Shown here piece by piece: positions 11,111 to 24,511 of a stretch of 64,000 nt of DNA. Numbering within the stretch: position 1 is the first letter of the stretch; each line of letters opens with the position of its first letter. A program made the translations under genes and the position numbers. Source of the stretch: Liolophura sinensis (Eukaryota; Mollusca; Polyplacophora; Chitonida; Chitonidae); the NCBI RefSeq assembly GCF_032854445.1, contig NW_027018018.1:1-64000 (forward strand). The letters run 5' to 3'. The notes below the pieces were generated by a model. The model was not told the DNA's origin, searched no databases, and saw only the letters and a program-made list of their open reading frames with translations.

Positions 11111-13860
11111 ATGCGCAATTGGGCCAGGCATCTCCAGCTGTTGAAAAATTGCAAATTTCTATGGTTTCCATGGATTAAGAGCCGTTGCTGGGCACGTGAT
11201 CTTGACATCAATGATTATTCATTTGTGGCTACAGCCAATAGTATTGGTCGGAGAACAACGCGGTTTGCACCATTCGATTTCTCGTCACAAAATACGTCGG
11301 ATTAGCCTCTTACCAGCAGCATTGGAACAGTTTTTCCACTTTTGGATTTTTGCCTGGTCTTTTTGCTAATTGAAATCGGCTACATTAACTATGTACAATC
11401 GCGACTGGTCATTACTATATTCAACTTTTCATTACAAGTTATGTGCCCATCGGTAGCCCAGACGACGTCAAATCTTTGGGCCAAGCCCATTTAACTCACC
11501 CAGCAAATGTCTTACTTCTAAGTGGAAAACAAACTCAATGTCTTTATCTACATGTAGAAAAACCACACCATTTGTATATAAAAAAAACACAAGGTACTTG
11601 ATACAGTCTGCTGTAAAAAGTACAATTGAACACTGACCCACATAAATAAGGTGCCAAAAGATGCGCAATTGGGCCAGGCATCTCCAGGTGTTGAAAAATT
11701 GCAAATTTCCTTGGTTTCCATGGAGTAAGAGCCGTTGCTGGGCACGTGATCTTGACATCATTGATTATTCATTTGTGGCTACAGCCAAAAGTATTGGTTG
11801 GAGAGCAACGCGCTTTGCACCATTCGATTTCTCGTCACAAAATACGTCGGATTAGCCTCTTACCAGCAGCATTGGAACAGTTTTTCCACTTTTGGATTTT
11901 TGCCTGGTCTTTTTGCTAATTGAAATCGGCTACATTAACTATGTACAATCGCGACTGGTCATTACTATATTCAACTTTTCATTATAAGTTATGTGCCCTT
12001 CGGTAGCCCAGACGACGTCAAATCTTTGGGCCAAGCCCATTTAACTCACCCAGCAATTGTCTTACTTCTAAGTCGAAGACAAACTCAATGTCTTTATCTA
12101 CATGTAGAAAAACCACACCATTTGTATATAAAAAAAACACAAGGTACTTGATACAGTCCGCTGTGAAAAGTACAATTCAATACTGACCCACATCAATAAG
12201 GTGCCAAAAGATGCGCAATTGGGCCAGGCATCTCCAGCTGTTGAAAAATTGCAAATTTCTATGGTTTCCATGGATTAAGAGCCGTTGCTGGGCACGTGAT
12301 CTTGACATCATTGATTATTCATTTGTGGCTACAGCCAAAAGTATTGGTCGGAGAGCAACGCGGTTTGCACCATTCGATTTCTCGTCACAAAATACGTCGG
12401 ATTAGTCTCTTACCAGCAGCATTGGAACAGTTTTTCCACTTTTCGATTTTTGCCTGGTCTTTTTGCGAATTGAAATCGGCTACATTAACTATGTACAATC
12501 GCGACTGGTCATTACTATATTCAACTTTTCATTATAAGTTATGTGCCCTTCGGTAGCCCAGACGACGTCAAATCTTTGGGCCAAGCCCATTTAACTCACC
12601 CAGCAAATGTCTTACTTCTAAGTGGAAGACAAACTCAATGTCTTTATCTACATGTAGAAAAACCACACCATTTGTATATAAAAAAAACACAAGGTATATG
12701 ACACAGTCCGCTGTAAAAAGTACAATTGAACACTGACCCACATCAATAAGGTGCCAAAAGATGCGCAATTGGGCCAGGCATCTCCAGCTGTTCAAAAATT
12801 GCAAATTTCCTTGGTTTCCATGGAGTAAGAGCCGTTGCTGGGCACGTGATCTTGACATCATTGATTCTTCATTTGTGGCTACAGCCAAAAGTATTGGTTG
12901 GAGAGCAACGCGCTTTGCACCATTCGATTTCTCGTCACAAAATACGTCGGATTAGCCTCTTACCAGCAGCATTGGAACAGTTTTTCCACTTTTGGATTTT
13001 TGCCTGGTCTTTTTGCTAATTGAAATCGGCTACATTAACTATGTACAATCGCGACTGGTCATTACTATATTCAACTTTTCATTATAAGTTATGTGCCCTT
13101 CGGTAGCCCAGACGACGTCAAATCTTTGGGCCAAGCCCATTTAACTCACCCAGCAATTGTCTTACTTCTAAGTCGAAGACAAACTCAATGTCTTTATCTA
13201 CATGTAGAAAAACCACACCATTTGTATATAAAAAAAACACAAGGTACTTGATACAGTCCGCTGTGAAAAGTACAATTCAATACTGACCCACATCAATAAG
13301 GTGCCAAAAGATGCGCAATTGGGCCAGGCATCTCCAGCTGTTGAAAAATTGCAAATTTCTATGGTTTCCATGGATTAAGAGCCGTTGCTGGGCACGTGAT
13401 CTTGACATCATTGATTATTCATTTGTGGCTACAGCCAAAAGTATTGGTCGGAGAGCAACGCGGTTTGCACCATTCGATTTCTCGTCACAAAATACGTCGG
13501 ATTAGCCTCTTACCAGCAGCATTGGAACAGTTTTTCCACTTTTGGATTTTTGCCTGGTCTTTTTGCGAATTGAAATCGGCTACATTAACTATGTACAATC
13601 GCGACTGGTCATTACTATATTCAACTTTTCATTATAAGTTATGTGCCCTTCGGTAGCCCAGACGACGTCAAATCTTTGGGCCAAGCCCATTTAACTCACC
13701 CAGCAAATGTCTTACTTCTAAGTCGAAGACAAACTCAATGTCTTTATCTACATGTAGAAAAAACCACACCATTTGTATATAAAAAAACACAAGGTACTTG
13801 ATACAGTCTGCTGTAAAAAGTACAATTGAACACTGACCCACATCAATAAGGTGCCAAAAG
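10603..13860. repeat. 6-monomer HOR unit 4, hybrid at its end
   Basis: This unit is 3,258 bp. The first four monomers follow the HOR order. The last two (12761 from about 12,880, and 13311) repeat the features of 11,800-12,900, so the expected CATCAATG-type unit before the next short monomer is missing. The short-to-short spacing of six is nonetheless kept. Confidence 0.75.
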
Positions 13861-14369
13861 ATGCGCAATTGGGCCAGGCATCTCCAGCTGTTGAAAAATT
13901 GCAAATTTCTATGACATCATTGATTATTCATTTGTGGCTACAGCCAAAAGTATTGGTCGGAGAGCAACGCGGTTTGCACCATTCGATTTCTCGTCACAAA
14001 ATACGTCGGATTAGCTTCTTACCAGCAGCATTGGAACAGTTTTTCTACTTTTGGATTTTTGCCTGGTCTTTTTGCTAATTGAAATCGGCTACATTAACTA
14101 TGTACAATCGCGACTGGTCATTACTATATTCAACTTTTCATTATAAGTTATGTGCCCTTCGGTAGCCCAGACGACGTCAAATCTTTGGGCCAAGCCCATT
14201 TAACTCACCCAGCAAATGTCTTACTTCTAAGTGGAAGACAAACTCAATGTCTTTATCTACATGTAGAAAAACCACACCATTTGTATATAAAAAAAACACA
14301 AGGTACATGACACAGTCCGCTGTAAAAAGTACAATTAAACACTGACCCACATCAATAAGGTGCCAAAAG
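13861..14369. repeat. Short monomer 5, GATTAGCTTC lineage
   Basis: The junction is at 13912/13913. It carries GATTAGCTTC and TTTTTCTAC, shared with the copy at 20923 but not with the four upstream copies. It sits at the end of the regular six-unit region. Confidence 0.88.
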
Positions 14370-16018
14370 ATGCGCAATTGGGCCAGGCATCTCCAGCTGT
14401 TCAAAAATTGCAAATTTCTATGGTTTCCATGGATTAAGAGCCGTTGCTGGGCACGTGATCTTGACATCATTGATTATTCATTTGTGGCTACAGCCAAAAG
14501 TATTGGTCGGAGAGCAACGCGGTTTGCACCATTCGATTTCTCGTCACAAAATACGTCGGATTAGCCTCTTACCAGCAGCATTGGAACAGTTTTTCTACTT
14601 TTGGATTTTTGCCTGTTCTTTTTGCTAATTGAAATCGGCTACATTAACTATGTACAATCGCGACTGGTCATTACTATATTCAACTTTTCATTATAAGTTA
14701 TGTGCCCTTCGGTAGCCCAGACGACGTCAAATCTTTGGGCCAAGCCCATTTAACTCACCCAGCAAATGTCTTACTTCTAAGTGGAAGACAAACTCAATGT
14801 CTTTATCTACATGTAGAAAAACCACACCATTTGTATATAAAAAAACACAAGGTACTTGATACAGTCTGCTGTAAAAAGTACAATTGAACACTGACCCACA
14901 TCAATAAGGTGCCAAAAGATGCGCAATTGGGCCAGGCATCTCCAGCTGTTGAAAAATTGCAAATTTCTATGGTTTTCATGGATTAAGAGCCGTTGCTGGG
15001 CACGTGATCTTGACATCAATGATTATTCATTTGTGGCTACAGCCAATAGTATTGGTCGGAGAACAACGCGGTTTGCACCATTCGATTTCTCGTCACAAAA
15101 TACGTCGGATTAGCCTCTTACCAGCAGCATTGGAACAGTTTTTTCCACTTTTGGATTTTTGCCTGGTCTTTTTGCTAATTGAAATCGGCTACATTAACTA
15201 TGTACAATCGCGACTGGTCATTACTATATTCAACTTTTCATTACAAGTTATGTGCCCATCGGTAGCCCAGACGACGTCAAATCTTTGGGCCAAGCCCATT
15301 TAACTCACCCAGCAAATGTCTTACTTCTAAGTCGAAGACAAACTCAATGTCTTTATCTACATGTAGAAAAACCACACCATTTGTATATAAAAAAAACACA
15401 AGGTACTTGATACAGTCTGCTGTAAAAAGTACAATTGAACACTGACCCACATCAATAAGGTGCCAAAAGATGCGCAATTGGGCCAGGCATCTCCAGGTGT
15501 TGAAAAATTGCAAATTTCCTTGGTTTCCATGGAGTAAGAGCCGTTGCTGGGCACGTGATCTTGACATCATTGATTATTCATTTGTGGCTACAGCCAAAAG
15601 TATTGGTCGGAGAGCAACGCGGTTTGCACCATTCGATTTCTCGTCACAAAATACGTCGGATTAGCCTCTTACCAGCAGCATTGGAACAGTTTTTCCACTT
15701 TTGGATTTTTGCCTGGTCTTTTTGCTAATTGAAATCGGCTACATTAACTATGTTCAATCGCGACTGGTCATTACTATATTCAACTTTTCATTATAAGTTA
15801 TGTGCCCTTCGGTAGCCCAGACGACGTCAAATCTTTGGGCCAAGCCCATTTAACTCACCCAGCAAATGTCTTACTTCTAAGTGGAAGACAAACTCAATGT
15901 CTTTATCTACATGTAGAAAAACCACACCATTTGTATATAAAAAAACACAAGGTACTTGATACAGTCTGCTGTAAAAAGTACAATTGAACACTGACCCACA
16001 TCAATAAGGTGCCAAAAG

Positions 16019-16527
16019 ATGCGCAATTGGGCCAGGCATCTCCAGCTGTTGAAAAATTGCAAATTTCTATGACATCATTGATTATTCATTTGTGGCTACA
16101 GCCAAAAGTATTGGTCGGAGAGCAACGCGGTTTGCACCATTCGATTTCTCGTCACAAAATACGTCGGATTAGCCTCTTACCAGCAGCATTGGAACAGTTT
16201 TTCTACTTTTGGATTTTTGCCTGGTCTTTTTGCTAATTGAAATCGGCTACATTAACTATGTACAATCGCGACTGGTCATTACTATATTCAACTTTTCATT
16301 ATAAGTTATGTGCCCTTCGGTAGCCCAGACGACGTCAAATCTTTGGGCCAAGCCCATTTAACTCACCCAGCAAATGTCTTACTTCTAAGTGGAAGACAAA
16401 CTCAATGTCTTTATCTACATGTAGAAAAACCACACCATTTGTATATAAAAAAAACACAAGGTACATGACACAGTCCGCTGTAAAAAGTACAATTGAACAC
16501 TGACCCACATCAATAAGGTGCCAAAAG
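16019..16527. repeat. Short monomer 6
   Basis: The junction is at 16070/16071. It lies four units after the previous short monomer, so the six-unit register is lost. It carries GATTAGCCTC with TTTTTCTAC, intermediate between the upstream lineage and the 13861/20923 lineage. Confidence 0.88.
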
Positions 16528-18500
16528 ATGCGCAATTGGGCCAGGCATCTCCAGCTGTTGAAAAATTGCAAATTTCTATGGTTTCCATGGATTAAGAGCC
16601 GTTGCTGGGCACGTGATCTTGACATCATTGATTATTCATTTGTGGCTACAGCCAAAAGTATTGGTCGGAGAGCAACGCGGTTTGCACCATTCGATTTCTC
16701 GTCACAAAATACGTCGGATTAGCCTCTTACCAGCAGCATTGGAACAGTTTTTCCACTTTTGGATTTTTGCCTGGTCTTTTTGCTAATTGAAATCGGCTAC
16801 ATTAACTATGTACAATCGCGACTGGTCATTACTATATTCAACTTTTCATTATAAGTTATGTGCCCTTCGGTAGCCCAGACGACGTCAAATCTTTGGGCCA
16901 AGCCCATTTAACTCACCCAGCAAATGTCTTACTTCTAAGTCGAAGACAAACTCAATGTCTTTATCTACATGTAGAAAAACCACACCATTTGTATATAAAA
17001 AAACACAAGGTACTTGATACAGTCTGCTGTAAAAAGTACAATTGAACACTGACCCACATCAATAAGGTGCCAAAAGATGCGCAATTGGGCCAGGCATCTC
17101 CAGCTGTTGAAAAATTGCAAATTTCTATGGTTTCCATGGATTAAGAGCCGTTGCTGGGCACGTGATCTTGACATCAATGATTATTCATTTGTGGCTACAG
17201 CCAATAGTATTGGTCGGAGAACAACGCCGTTTGCACCATTCGATTTCTCGTCACAAAATACGTCGGATTAGCCTCTTACCAGCAGCATTGGAACAGTTTT
17301 TCCACTTTTGGATTTTTGCCTGGTCTTTTTGCTAATTGAAATCGGCTACATTAACTATGTACAATCGCGACTGGTCATTACTATATTCAACTTTTCATTA
17401 CAAGTTATGTGCCCATCGGTAGCCCAGACGACGTCAAATCTTTGGGCCAAGCCCATTTAACTCACCCAGCAAATGTCTTACTTCTAAGTCGAAGACAAAC
17501 TCAATGTCTTTATCTACATGTAGAAAAACCACACCATTTGTATATAAAAAAAACACAAGGTACTTGATACAGTCTGCTGTAAAAAGTACAATTGAACACT
17601 GACCCACATCAATAAGGTGCCAAAAGATGCGCAATTGGGCCAGGCATCTCCAGGTGTTGAAAAATTGCAAATTTCCTTGGTTTCCATGGAGTAAGAGCCG
17701 TTGCTGGGCACGTGATCTTGACATCATTGATTATTCATTTGTGGCTACAGCCAAAAGTATTGGTTGGAGAGCAACGCGGTTTGCACCATTCGAATTCTCG
17801 TCACAAAATACGTCGGATTAGCCTCTTACCAGCAGCATTGGAACAGTTTTTCCACTTTTGGATTTTTGCCTGGTCTTTTTGCGAATTGAAATCGGCTACA
17901 TTAACTATGTACAATCGCGACTGGTCATTACTATATTCAACTTTTCATTATAAGTTATGTGCCCTTCGGTAGCCCAGACGACGTCAAATCTTTGGGCCAA
18001 GCCCATTTAACTCACCCAGCAATTGTCTTACTTCTAAGTCGAAGACAAACTCAATGTCTTTATCTACATGTAGAAAAACCACACCATTTGTATATAAAAA
18101 AAACACAAGGTACTTGATACAGTCCGCTGTGAAAAGTACAATTCAATACTGACCCACATCAATAAGGTGCCAAAGGATGCGCAATTGGGCCAGGCATCTC
18201 CAGCTGTTGAAAAATTGCAAATTTCCTTGGTTTCCATGGAGTAAGAGCCGTTGCTGGGCACGTGATCTTGACATCATTGATTATTCACTTGTGGCTACAG
18301 CCAAAAGTATTGGTTGGAGAGCAACGCGGTTTGCACCATTCGATTTCTCGTCACAAAATACGTCGGATTAGCCTCTTACCAGCAGCATTGGAACAGTTTT
18401 TCCACTTTTGGATTTTTGCCTGGTCTTTTTGCTAATTGAAATCGGCTACATTAACTATGTACAATCGCGACTGCTCATTACTATATTCAACTTTTCATTA
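16019..18500. repeat. Block A1, 4,904-bp spaced duplication (first copy)
   Basis: Units 16019, 16528, 17077, 17627 and 18177 match 20923, 21432, 21981, 22531 and 23081 at a constant 4,904-bp offset (nine units). The clearest shared private marker is AACGCCGTTTGC (near 17,223 and 22,127) in place of AACGCGGTTTGC. The rare CGACTGCTCATT near 18,469 and 23,373 also matches. Copies differ at a few sites, such as CGAATTCTCG here only. Confidence 0.75.
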
Positions 18501-20922
18501 TAAGTTATGTGCCCTTCGGTAGCCCAGACGACGTCAAATCTTTGGGCCAAGCCCATTTAACTCACCCAGCAAATGTCTTACTTCTAAGTCGAAGACAAAC
18601 TCAATGTCTTTATCTACATGTAGAAAAACCACACCATTTGTATATAAAAAAACACAAGGTACTTGATACAGTCCGCTGTAAAAAGTACAATTGAACACTG
18701 ACCCACATCAATAAGGTGCCAAAAGATGCGCAATTGGGCCAGGCATCTCCAGGTGTTGAAAATTGCAAATTTCCTTGGTTTCCATGGAGTAAGAGCCGTT
18801 GCTGGGCACGTGATCTTGACATCATTGATTATTCATTTGTGGCTACAGCCAAAAGTATTGGTTGGAGAGCAACGCGCTTTGCACCATTCGATTTCTCGTC
18901 ACAAAATACGTCGGATTAGCCTCTTACCAGCAGCATTGGAACAGTTTTTCCACTTTTGGATTTTTGCCTGGTCTTTTTGCTAATTGAAATCGGCTACATT
19001 AACTATGTACAATCGCGACTGGTCATTACTATATTCAACTTTTCATTATAAGTTATGTGCCCTTCGGTAGCCCAGACGACGTCAAATCTTTGGGCCAAGC
19101 CCATTTAACTCACCCAGCAATTGTCTTACTTCTAAGTCGAAGACAAACTCAATGTCTTTATCTACATGTAGAAAAACCACACCATTTGTATATAAAAAAA
19201 ACACAAGGTACTTGATACAGTCCGCTGTGAAAAGTACAATTCAATACTGACCCACATCAATAAGGTGCCAAAGGATGCGCAATTGGGCCAGGCATCTCCA
19301 GCTGTTGAAAAATTGCAAATTTCCTTGGTTTCCATGGAGTAAGAGCCGTTGCTGGGCACGTGATCTTGACATCATTGATTATTCATTTGTGGCTACAGCC
19401 AAAAGTATTGGTCGGAGAGCAACGCGGTTTGCACCATTCGATTTCTCGTCACAAAATACGTCGGATTAGCCTCTTACCAGCAGCATTGGAACAGTTTTTC
19501 TACTTTTGGATTTTTGCCTGGTCTTTTTGCTAATTGAAATCGGCTACATTAACTATGTACAATCGCGACTGGTCATTACTATATTCAACTTTTCATTATA
19601 AGTTATGTGCCCTTCGGTAGCCCAGACGACGTCAAATCTTTGGGCCAAGCCCATTTAACTCACCCAGCAAATGTCTTACTCCTAAGTCGAAGACAAACTC
19701 AATGTCCTTATCTACATGTAGAAAAACCACACCATTTGTATGTAAAAAAACACAAGGCACTTGATACAGTCTGCTGTAAAAAGTACAATTGAACACTGAC
19801 CCACATCAATAAGGTGCCAAAAGATGCGCAATTGGGCCAGGCTTCTCCAGCTGTTGAAAAATTTCAAATTTCTATGGTTTCCATGGATTAAGAGCCTTTG
19901 CTGGGCACGTGATCTTGACAGCATTGATTATTCATTTGTGGCTACAGCCAAAAGTATTGGTCGGAGAGCAACGCGGTTTGCACCATTCGATTTCTCGTCA
20001 CAAAATACGTCGGATTAGCCTCTTACCAGCAGCATTGGAACAGTTTTTCTACTTTTGGATTTTTGCCTGGTCTTTTTGCTAATTGAAATCGGCTACATTA
20101 ACTATGTACAATCGCGACTGGTCATTACTATATTCAACTTTTCATTATAAGTTATGTGCCCTTCGGTAGCCCAGACGACGTCAAATCTTTGGGCCAAGCC
20201 CATTTAACTCACCCAGCAAATGTCTTACTTCTAAGTGGAAGACAAACTCAATGTCTTTATCTACATGTAGAAAAACCACACCATTTGTATATAAAAAAAA
20301 CACAAGGTACATGACACAGTCCGCTGTAAAAAGTACAATTGAACACTGACCCACATCAATAAGGTGCCAAAAGATGCGCAATTGGGCCAGGCATCTCCAG
20401 CTGTTCAAAAATTGCAAATTTCTATGGTTTCCATGGATTAAGAGCCGTTGCTGGGCACGTGATCTTGACATCATTGATTATTCATTTGTGGCTACAGCCA
20501 AAAGTATTGGTCGGAGAGCAACGCGGTTTGCACCATTCGATTTCTCGTCACAAAATACGTCGGATTAGCCTCTTACCAGCAGCATTGGAACAGTTTTTCC
20601 ACTTTTGGATTTTTGCCTGGTCTTTTTGCTAATTGAAATCGGCTACATTAACTATGTACAATCGCGACTGGTCATTACTATATTCAACTTTTCATTATAA
20701 GTTATGTGCCCTTCGGTAGCCCAGACGACGTCAAATCTTTGGGCCAAGCCCATTTAACTCACCCAGCAAATGTCTTACTTCTAAGTGGAAGACAAACTCA
20801 ATGTCTTTATCTACATGTAGAAAAACCACACCATTTGTATATAAAAAAACACAAGGTACTTGATACAGTCTGCTGTAAAAAGTACAATTGAACACTGACC
20901 CACATCAATAAGGTGCCAAAAG

Positions 20923-21431
20923 ATGCGCAATTGGGCCAGGCATCTCCAGCTGTTGAAAAATTGCAAATTTCTATGACATCATTGATTATTCATTTGTGGC
21001 TACAGCCAAAAGTATTGGTCGGAAAGCAACGCGGTTTGCACCATTCGATTTCTCGTCACAAAATACGTCGGATTAGCTTCTTACCAGCAGCATTGGAACA
21101 GTTTTTCTACTTTTGGATTTTTGCCTGGTCTTTTTGCTAATTGAAATCGGCTACATTAACTATGTACAATCGCGACTGGTCATTACTATATTCAACTTTT
21201 CATTATAAGTTATGTGCCCTTCGGTAGCCCAGACGACGTCAAATCTTTGGGCCAAGCCCATTTAACTCACCCAGCAAATGTCTTACTTCTAAGTCGAAGA
21301 CAAACTCAATGTCTTTATCTACATGTAGAAAAACCACACCATTTGTATATAAAAAAAACACAAGGTACATGACACAGTCCGCTGTAAAAAGTACAATTGA
21401 ACACTGACCCACATCAATAAGGTGCCAAAAG
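20923..21431. repeat. Short monomer 7, GATTAGCTTC lineage
   Basis: The junction is at 20974/20975. It lies nine units after the previous short monomer and starts the second copy of the 4,904-bp-spaced block. It has a private GGAAAGC near 21,022. Confidence 0.88.
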
Positions 21432-23404
21432 ATGCGCAATTGGGCCAGGCATCTCCAGCTGTTGAAAAATTGCAAATTTCTATGGTTTCCATGGATTAAG
21501 AGCCGTTGTTGGGCACGTGATCTTGACATCATTGATTATTCATTTGTGGCTACAGCCAAAAGTATTGGTCGGAGAGCAACGCGGTTTGCACCATTCGATT
21601 TCTCGTCACAAAATACGTCGGATTAGCCTCTTACCAGCAGCATTGGAACAGTTTTTCCACTTTTGGATTTTTGCCTGGTCTTTTTGCTAATTGAAATCGG
21701 CTACATTAACTATGTACAATCGCGACTGGTCATTACTATATTCAACTTTTCATTATAAGTTATGTGCCCTTCGGTAGCCCAGACGACGTCAAATCTTTGG
21801 GCCAAGCCCATTTAACTCACCCAGCAAATGTCTTACTTCTAAGTCGAAGACAAACTCAATGTCTTTATCTACATGTAGAAAAACCACACCATTTGTATAT
21901 AAAAAAACACAAGGTACTTGATACAGTCTGCTGTAAAAAGTACAATTGAACACTGACCCACATCAATAAGGTGCCAAAAGATGCGCAATTGGGCCAGGCA
22001 TCTCCAGCTGTTGAAAAATTGCAAATTTCTATGGTTTCCATGGATTAAGAGCCGTTGCTGGGCACGTGATCTTGACATCAATGATTATTCATTTGTGGCT
22101 ACAGCCAATAGTATTGGTCGGAGAACAACGCCGTTTGCACCATTCGATTTCTCGTCACAAAATACGTCGGATTAGCCTCTTACCAGCAGCATTGGAACAG
22201 TTTTTCCACTTTTGGATTTTTGCCTGGTCTTTTTGCTAATTGAAATCGGCTACATTAACTATGTACAATCGCGACTGGTCATTACTATATTCAACTTTTC
22301 ATTACAAGTTATGTGCCCATCGGTAGCCCAGACGACGTCAAATCTTTGGGCCAAGCCCATTTAACTCACCCAGCAAATGTCTTACTTCTAAGTCGAAGAC
22401 AAACTCAATGTCTTTATCTACATGTAGAAAAACCACACCATTTGTATATAAAAAAAACAAAAGGTACTTGATACAGTCTGCTGTAAAAAGTACAATTGAA
22501 CACTGACCCACATCAATAAGGTGCCAAAAGATGCGCAATTGGGCCAGGCATCTCCAGGTGTTGAAAAATTGCAAATTTCCTTGGTTTCCATGGAGTAAGA
22601 GCCGTTGCTGGGCACGTGATCTTGACATCATTGATTATTCATTTGTGGCTACAGCCAAAAGTATTGGTTGGAGAGCAACGCGCTTTGCACCATTCGATTT
22701 CTCGTCACAAAATACGTCGGATTAGCCTCTTACCAGCAGCATTGGAACAGTTTTTCCACTTTTGGATTTTTGCCTGGTCTTTTTGCGAATTGAAATCGGC
22801 TACATTAACTATGTACAATCGCGACTGGTCATTACTATATTCAACTTTTCATTATAAGTTATGTGCCCTTCGGTAGCCCAGACGACGTCAAATCTTTGGG
22901 CCAAGCCCATTTAACTCACCCAGCAATTGTCTTACTTCTAAGTCGAAGACAAACTCAATGTCTTTATCTACATGTAGAAAAACCACACCATTTGTATATA
23001 AAAAAAACACAAGGTACTTGATACAGTCCGCTGTGAAAAGTACAATTCAATACTGACCCACATCAATAAGGTGCCAAAGGATGCGCAATTGGGCCAGGCA
23101 TCTCCAGCTGTTGAAAAATTGCAAATTTCCTTGGTTTCCATGGAGTAAGAGCCGTTGCTGGGCACGTGATCTTGACATCATTGATTATTCACTTGTGGCT
23201 ACAGCCAAAAGTATTGGTTGGAGAGCAACGCGGTTTGCACCATTCGATTTCTCGTCACAAAATTCGTCGGATTAGCCTCTTACCAGCAGCATTGGAACAG
23301 TTTTTCCACTTTTGGATTTTTGCCTGGTCTTTTTGCTAATTGAAATCGGCTACATTAACTATGTACAATCGCGACTGCTCATTACTATATTCAACTTTTC
23401 ATTA
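20923..23404. repeat. Block A2, 4,904-bp spaced duplication (second copy)
   Basis: This is the second copy of block A. It diverges from A1 at about 23,490, where AAGTGGAAG replaces AAGTCGAAG. Private differences include GTTGTTGGGC near 21,507, AACAAAAGG near 22,457 and AAATTCGTC near 23,262. Confidence 0.75.
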
Positions 23405-23639
23405 TAAGTTATGTGCCCTTCGGTAGCCCAGACGACGTCAAATCTTTGGGCCAAGCCCATTTAACTCACCCAGCAAATGTCTTACTTCTAAGTGGAAGAC
23501 AAACTCAATGTCTTTATCTACATGTAGAAAAACCACACCATTTGTATATAAAAAAACACAAGGTACTTGATACAGTCCGCTGTAAAAAGTACAATTGAAC
23601 ACTGACCCACATCAATAAGGTGCCAAAAGATGCGCAATT

Positions 23640-24420
23640 GGGCCAGGCATCTCCAGCTGTTGAAAAATTGCAAATTTCTATGGTTTCCATGGATTAAAAG
23701 CCGTTGCTGGGCACGTGATCTTGACATCATTGATAATTCATTTGTGGCTACAGCCAAAAGTATTGGTCGGAGAGCAACGCGGTTTGCACCATTCGATTTC
23801 TCGTCACAAAATACGTCGGATTAGTCTCTTACCAGCAGCATTGGAACAGTTTTTCTACTTTTGGATTTTTGCTTGGTCTTTTTGCGAATTGAAATCGGCT
23901 ACATTAACTATGTACACTCGCGACTGGTCATTACTATATTCAATTTTTCATTATAAGTTATGTGCCCTTCGGTAGCCCAGACGACGTCAAATCTTTGGGC
24001 CAAGCCCATTTAACTCACCCAGCAAATGTCTTACTTCTAAGTGGAAGACAAACTCAATGTCTTTATCTACATGTAGAAAAACCACACCATTTGTATATAA
24101 AAAAAACACAAGGTACTTGATACAGTCCGCTGTGAAAAGTACAATTGAACACTGACCCACATCAATAAGGTGCCAAAGGATGCGCAATTGGGCCAGGCAT
24201 CTCCAGCTGTTGAAAAATTGCAAATTTCCTTTGTTTCCATGGAGTAAGAGCCGTTGCTGGGCACGTGATCTTGACATCATTGATTATTCACTTGTGGCTA
24301 CAGCCAAAAGTATTGGTCGGAGAGCAACGCTTTTTGCACCATTCGATTTCTCGTCACAAAATACGTCGGATTAGCCTCTTACCAGCAGCATTGGAACAGT
24401 TTTTCTACTTTTGGATTTTT
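23640..24420. repeat. Block B1, duplicated 8,791 bp downstream
   Basis: Two rare variants recur at exactly 8,791 bp. TACACTCGCG, in place of TACAATCGCG, is at 23,913 and 32,704. GCTTTTTGCACC, in place of GCGGTTTGC or GCGCTTTGC, has its T run at 24,331 and 33,122. The offset equals 16 units. Copies differ at GATAATTC near 23,731 and GCTTGGTC near 23,871. Confidence 0.75.
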
Positions 24421-24511
24421 GCCTGGTCTTTTTGCTAATTGAAATCGGCTACATTAACTATGTACAATCGCGACTGGTCATTACTATATTCAACTTTTCA
24501 TTATAAGTTAT

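Larger units (their letters stand above)
6798..13310. repeat. 12-monomer HOR, copy b (6,513 bp)
   Basis: This is the cleaner second copy of the 12-unit HOR. Its two halves start at 6798 and 10054 and each contains one short monomer (7347 and 10603). It departs from copy a near 12,850-12,900. There, unit 12761 switches to the GGTTGGAGAGC and GCGCTTTGC type seen at 11,800, and the next unit (13311) resembles 12211 instead of 6798. Confidence 0.8.
13861..23639. repeat. Transition region where the six-unit register is lost
   Basis: After the short unit at 13861, short units occur at 16019 (four units on) and 20923 (nine units on), and then none for 40 units. The region contains the two copies of the 4,904-bp-spaced block and the first units with AAAGGATG and TCACTTGTGG (18177, 23081). 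The unit at 19824 has the most private substitutions seen in the window. Confidence 0.65.
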
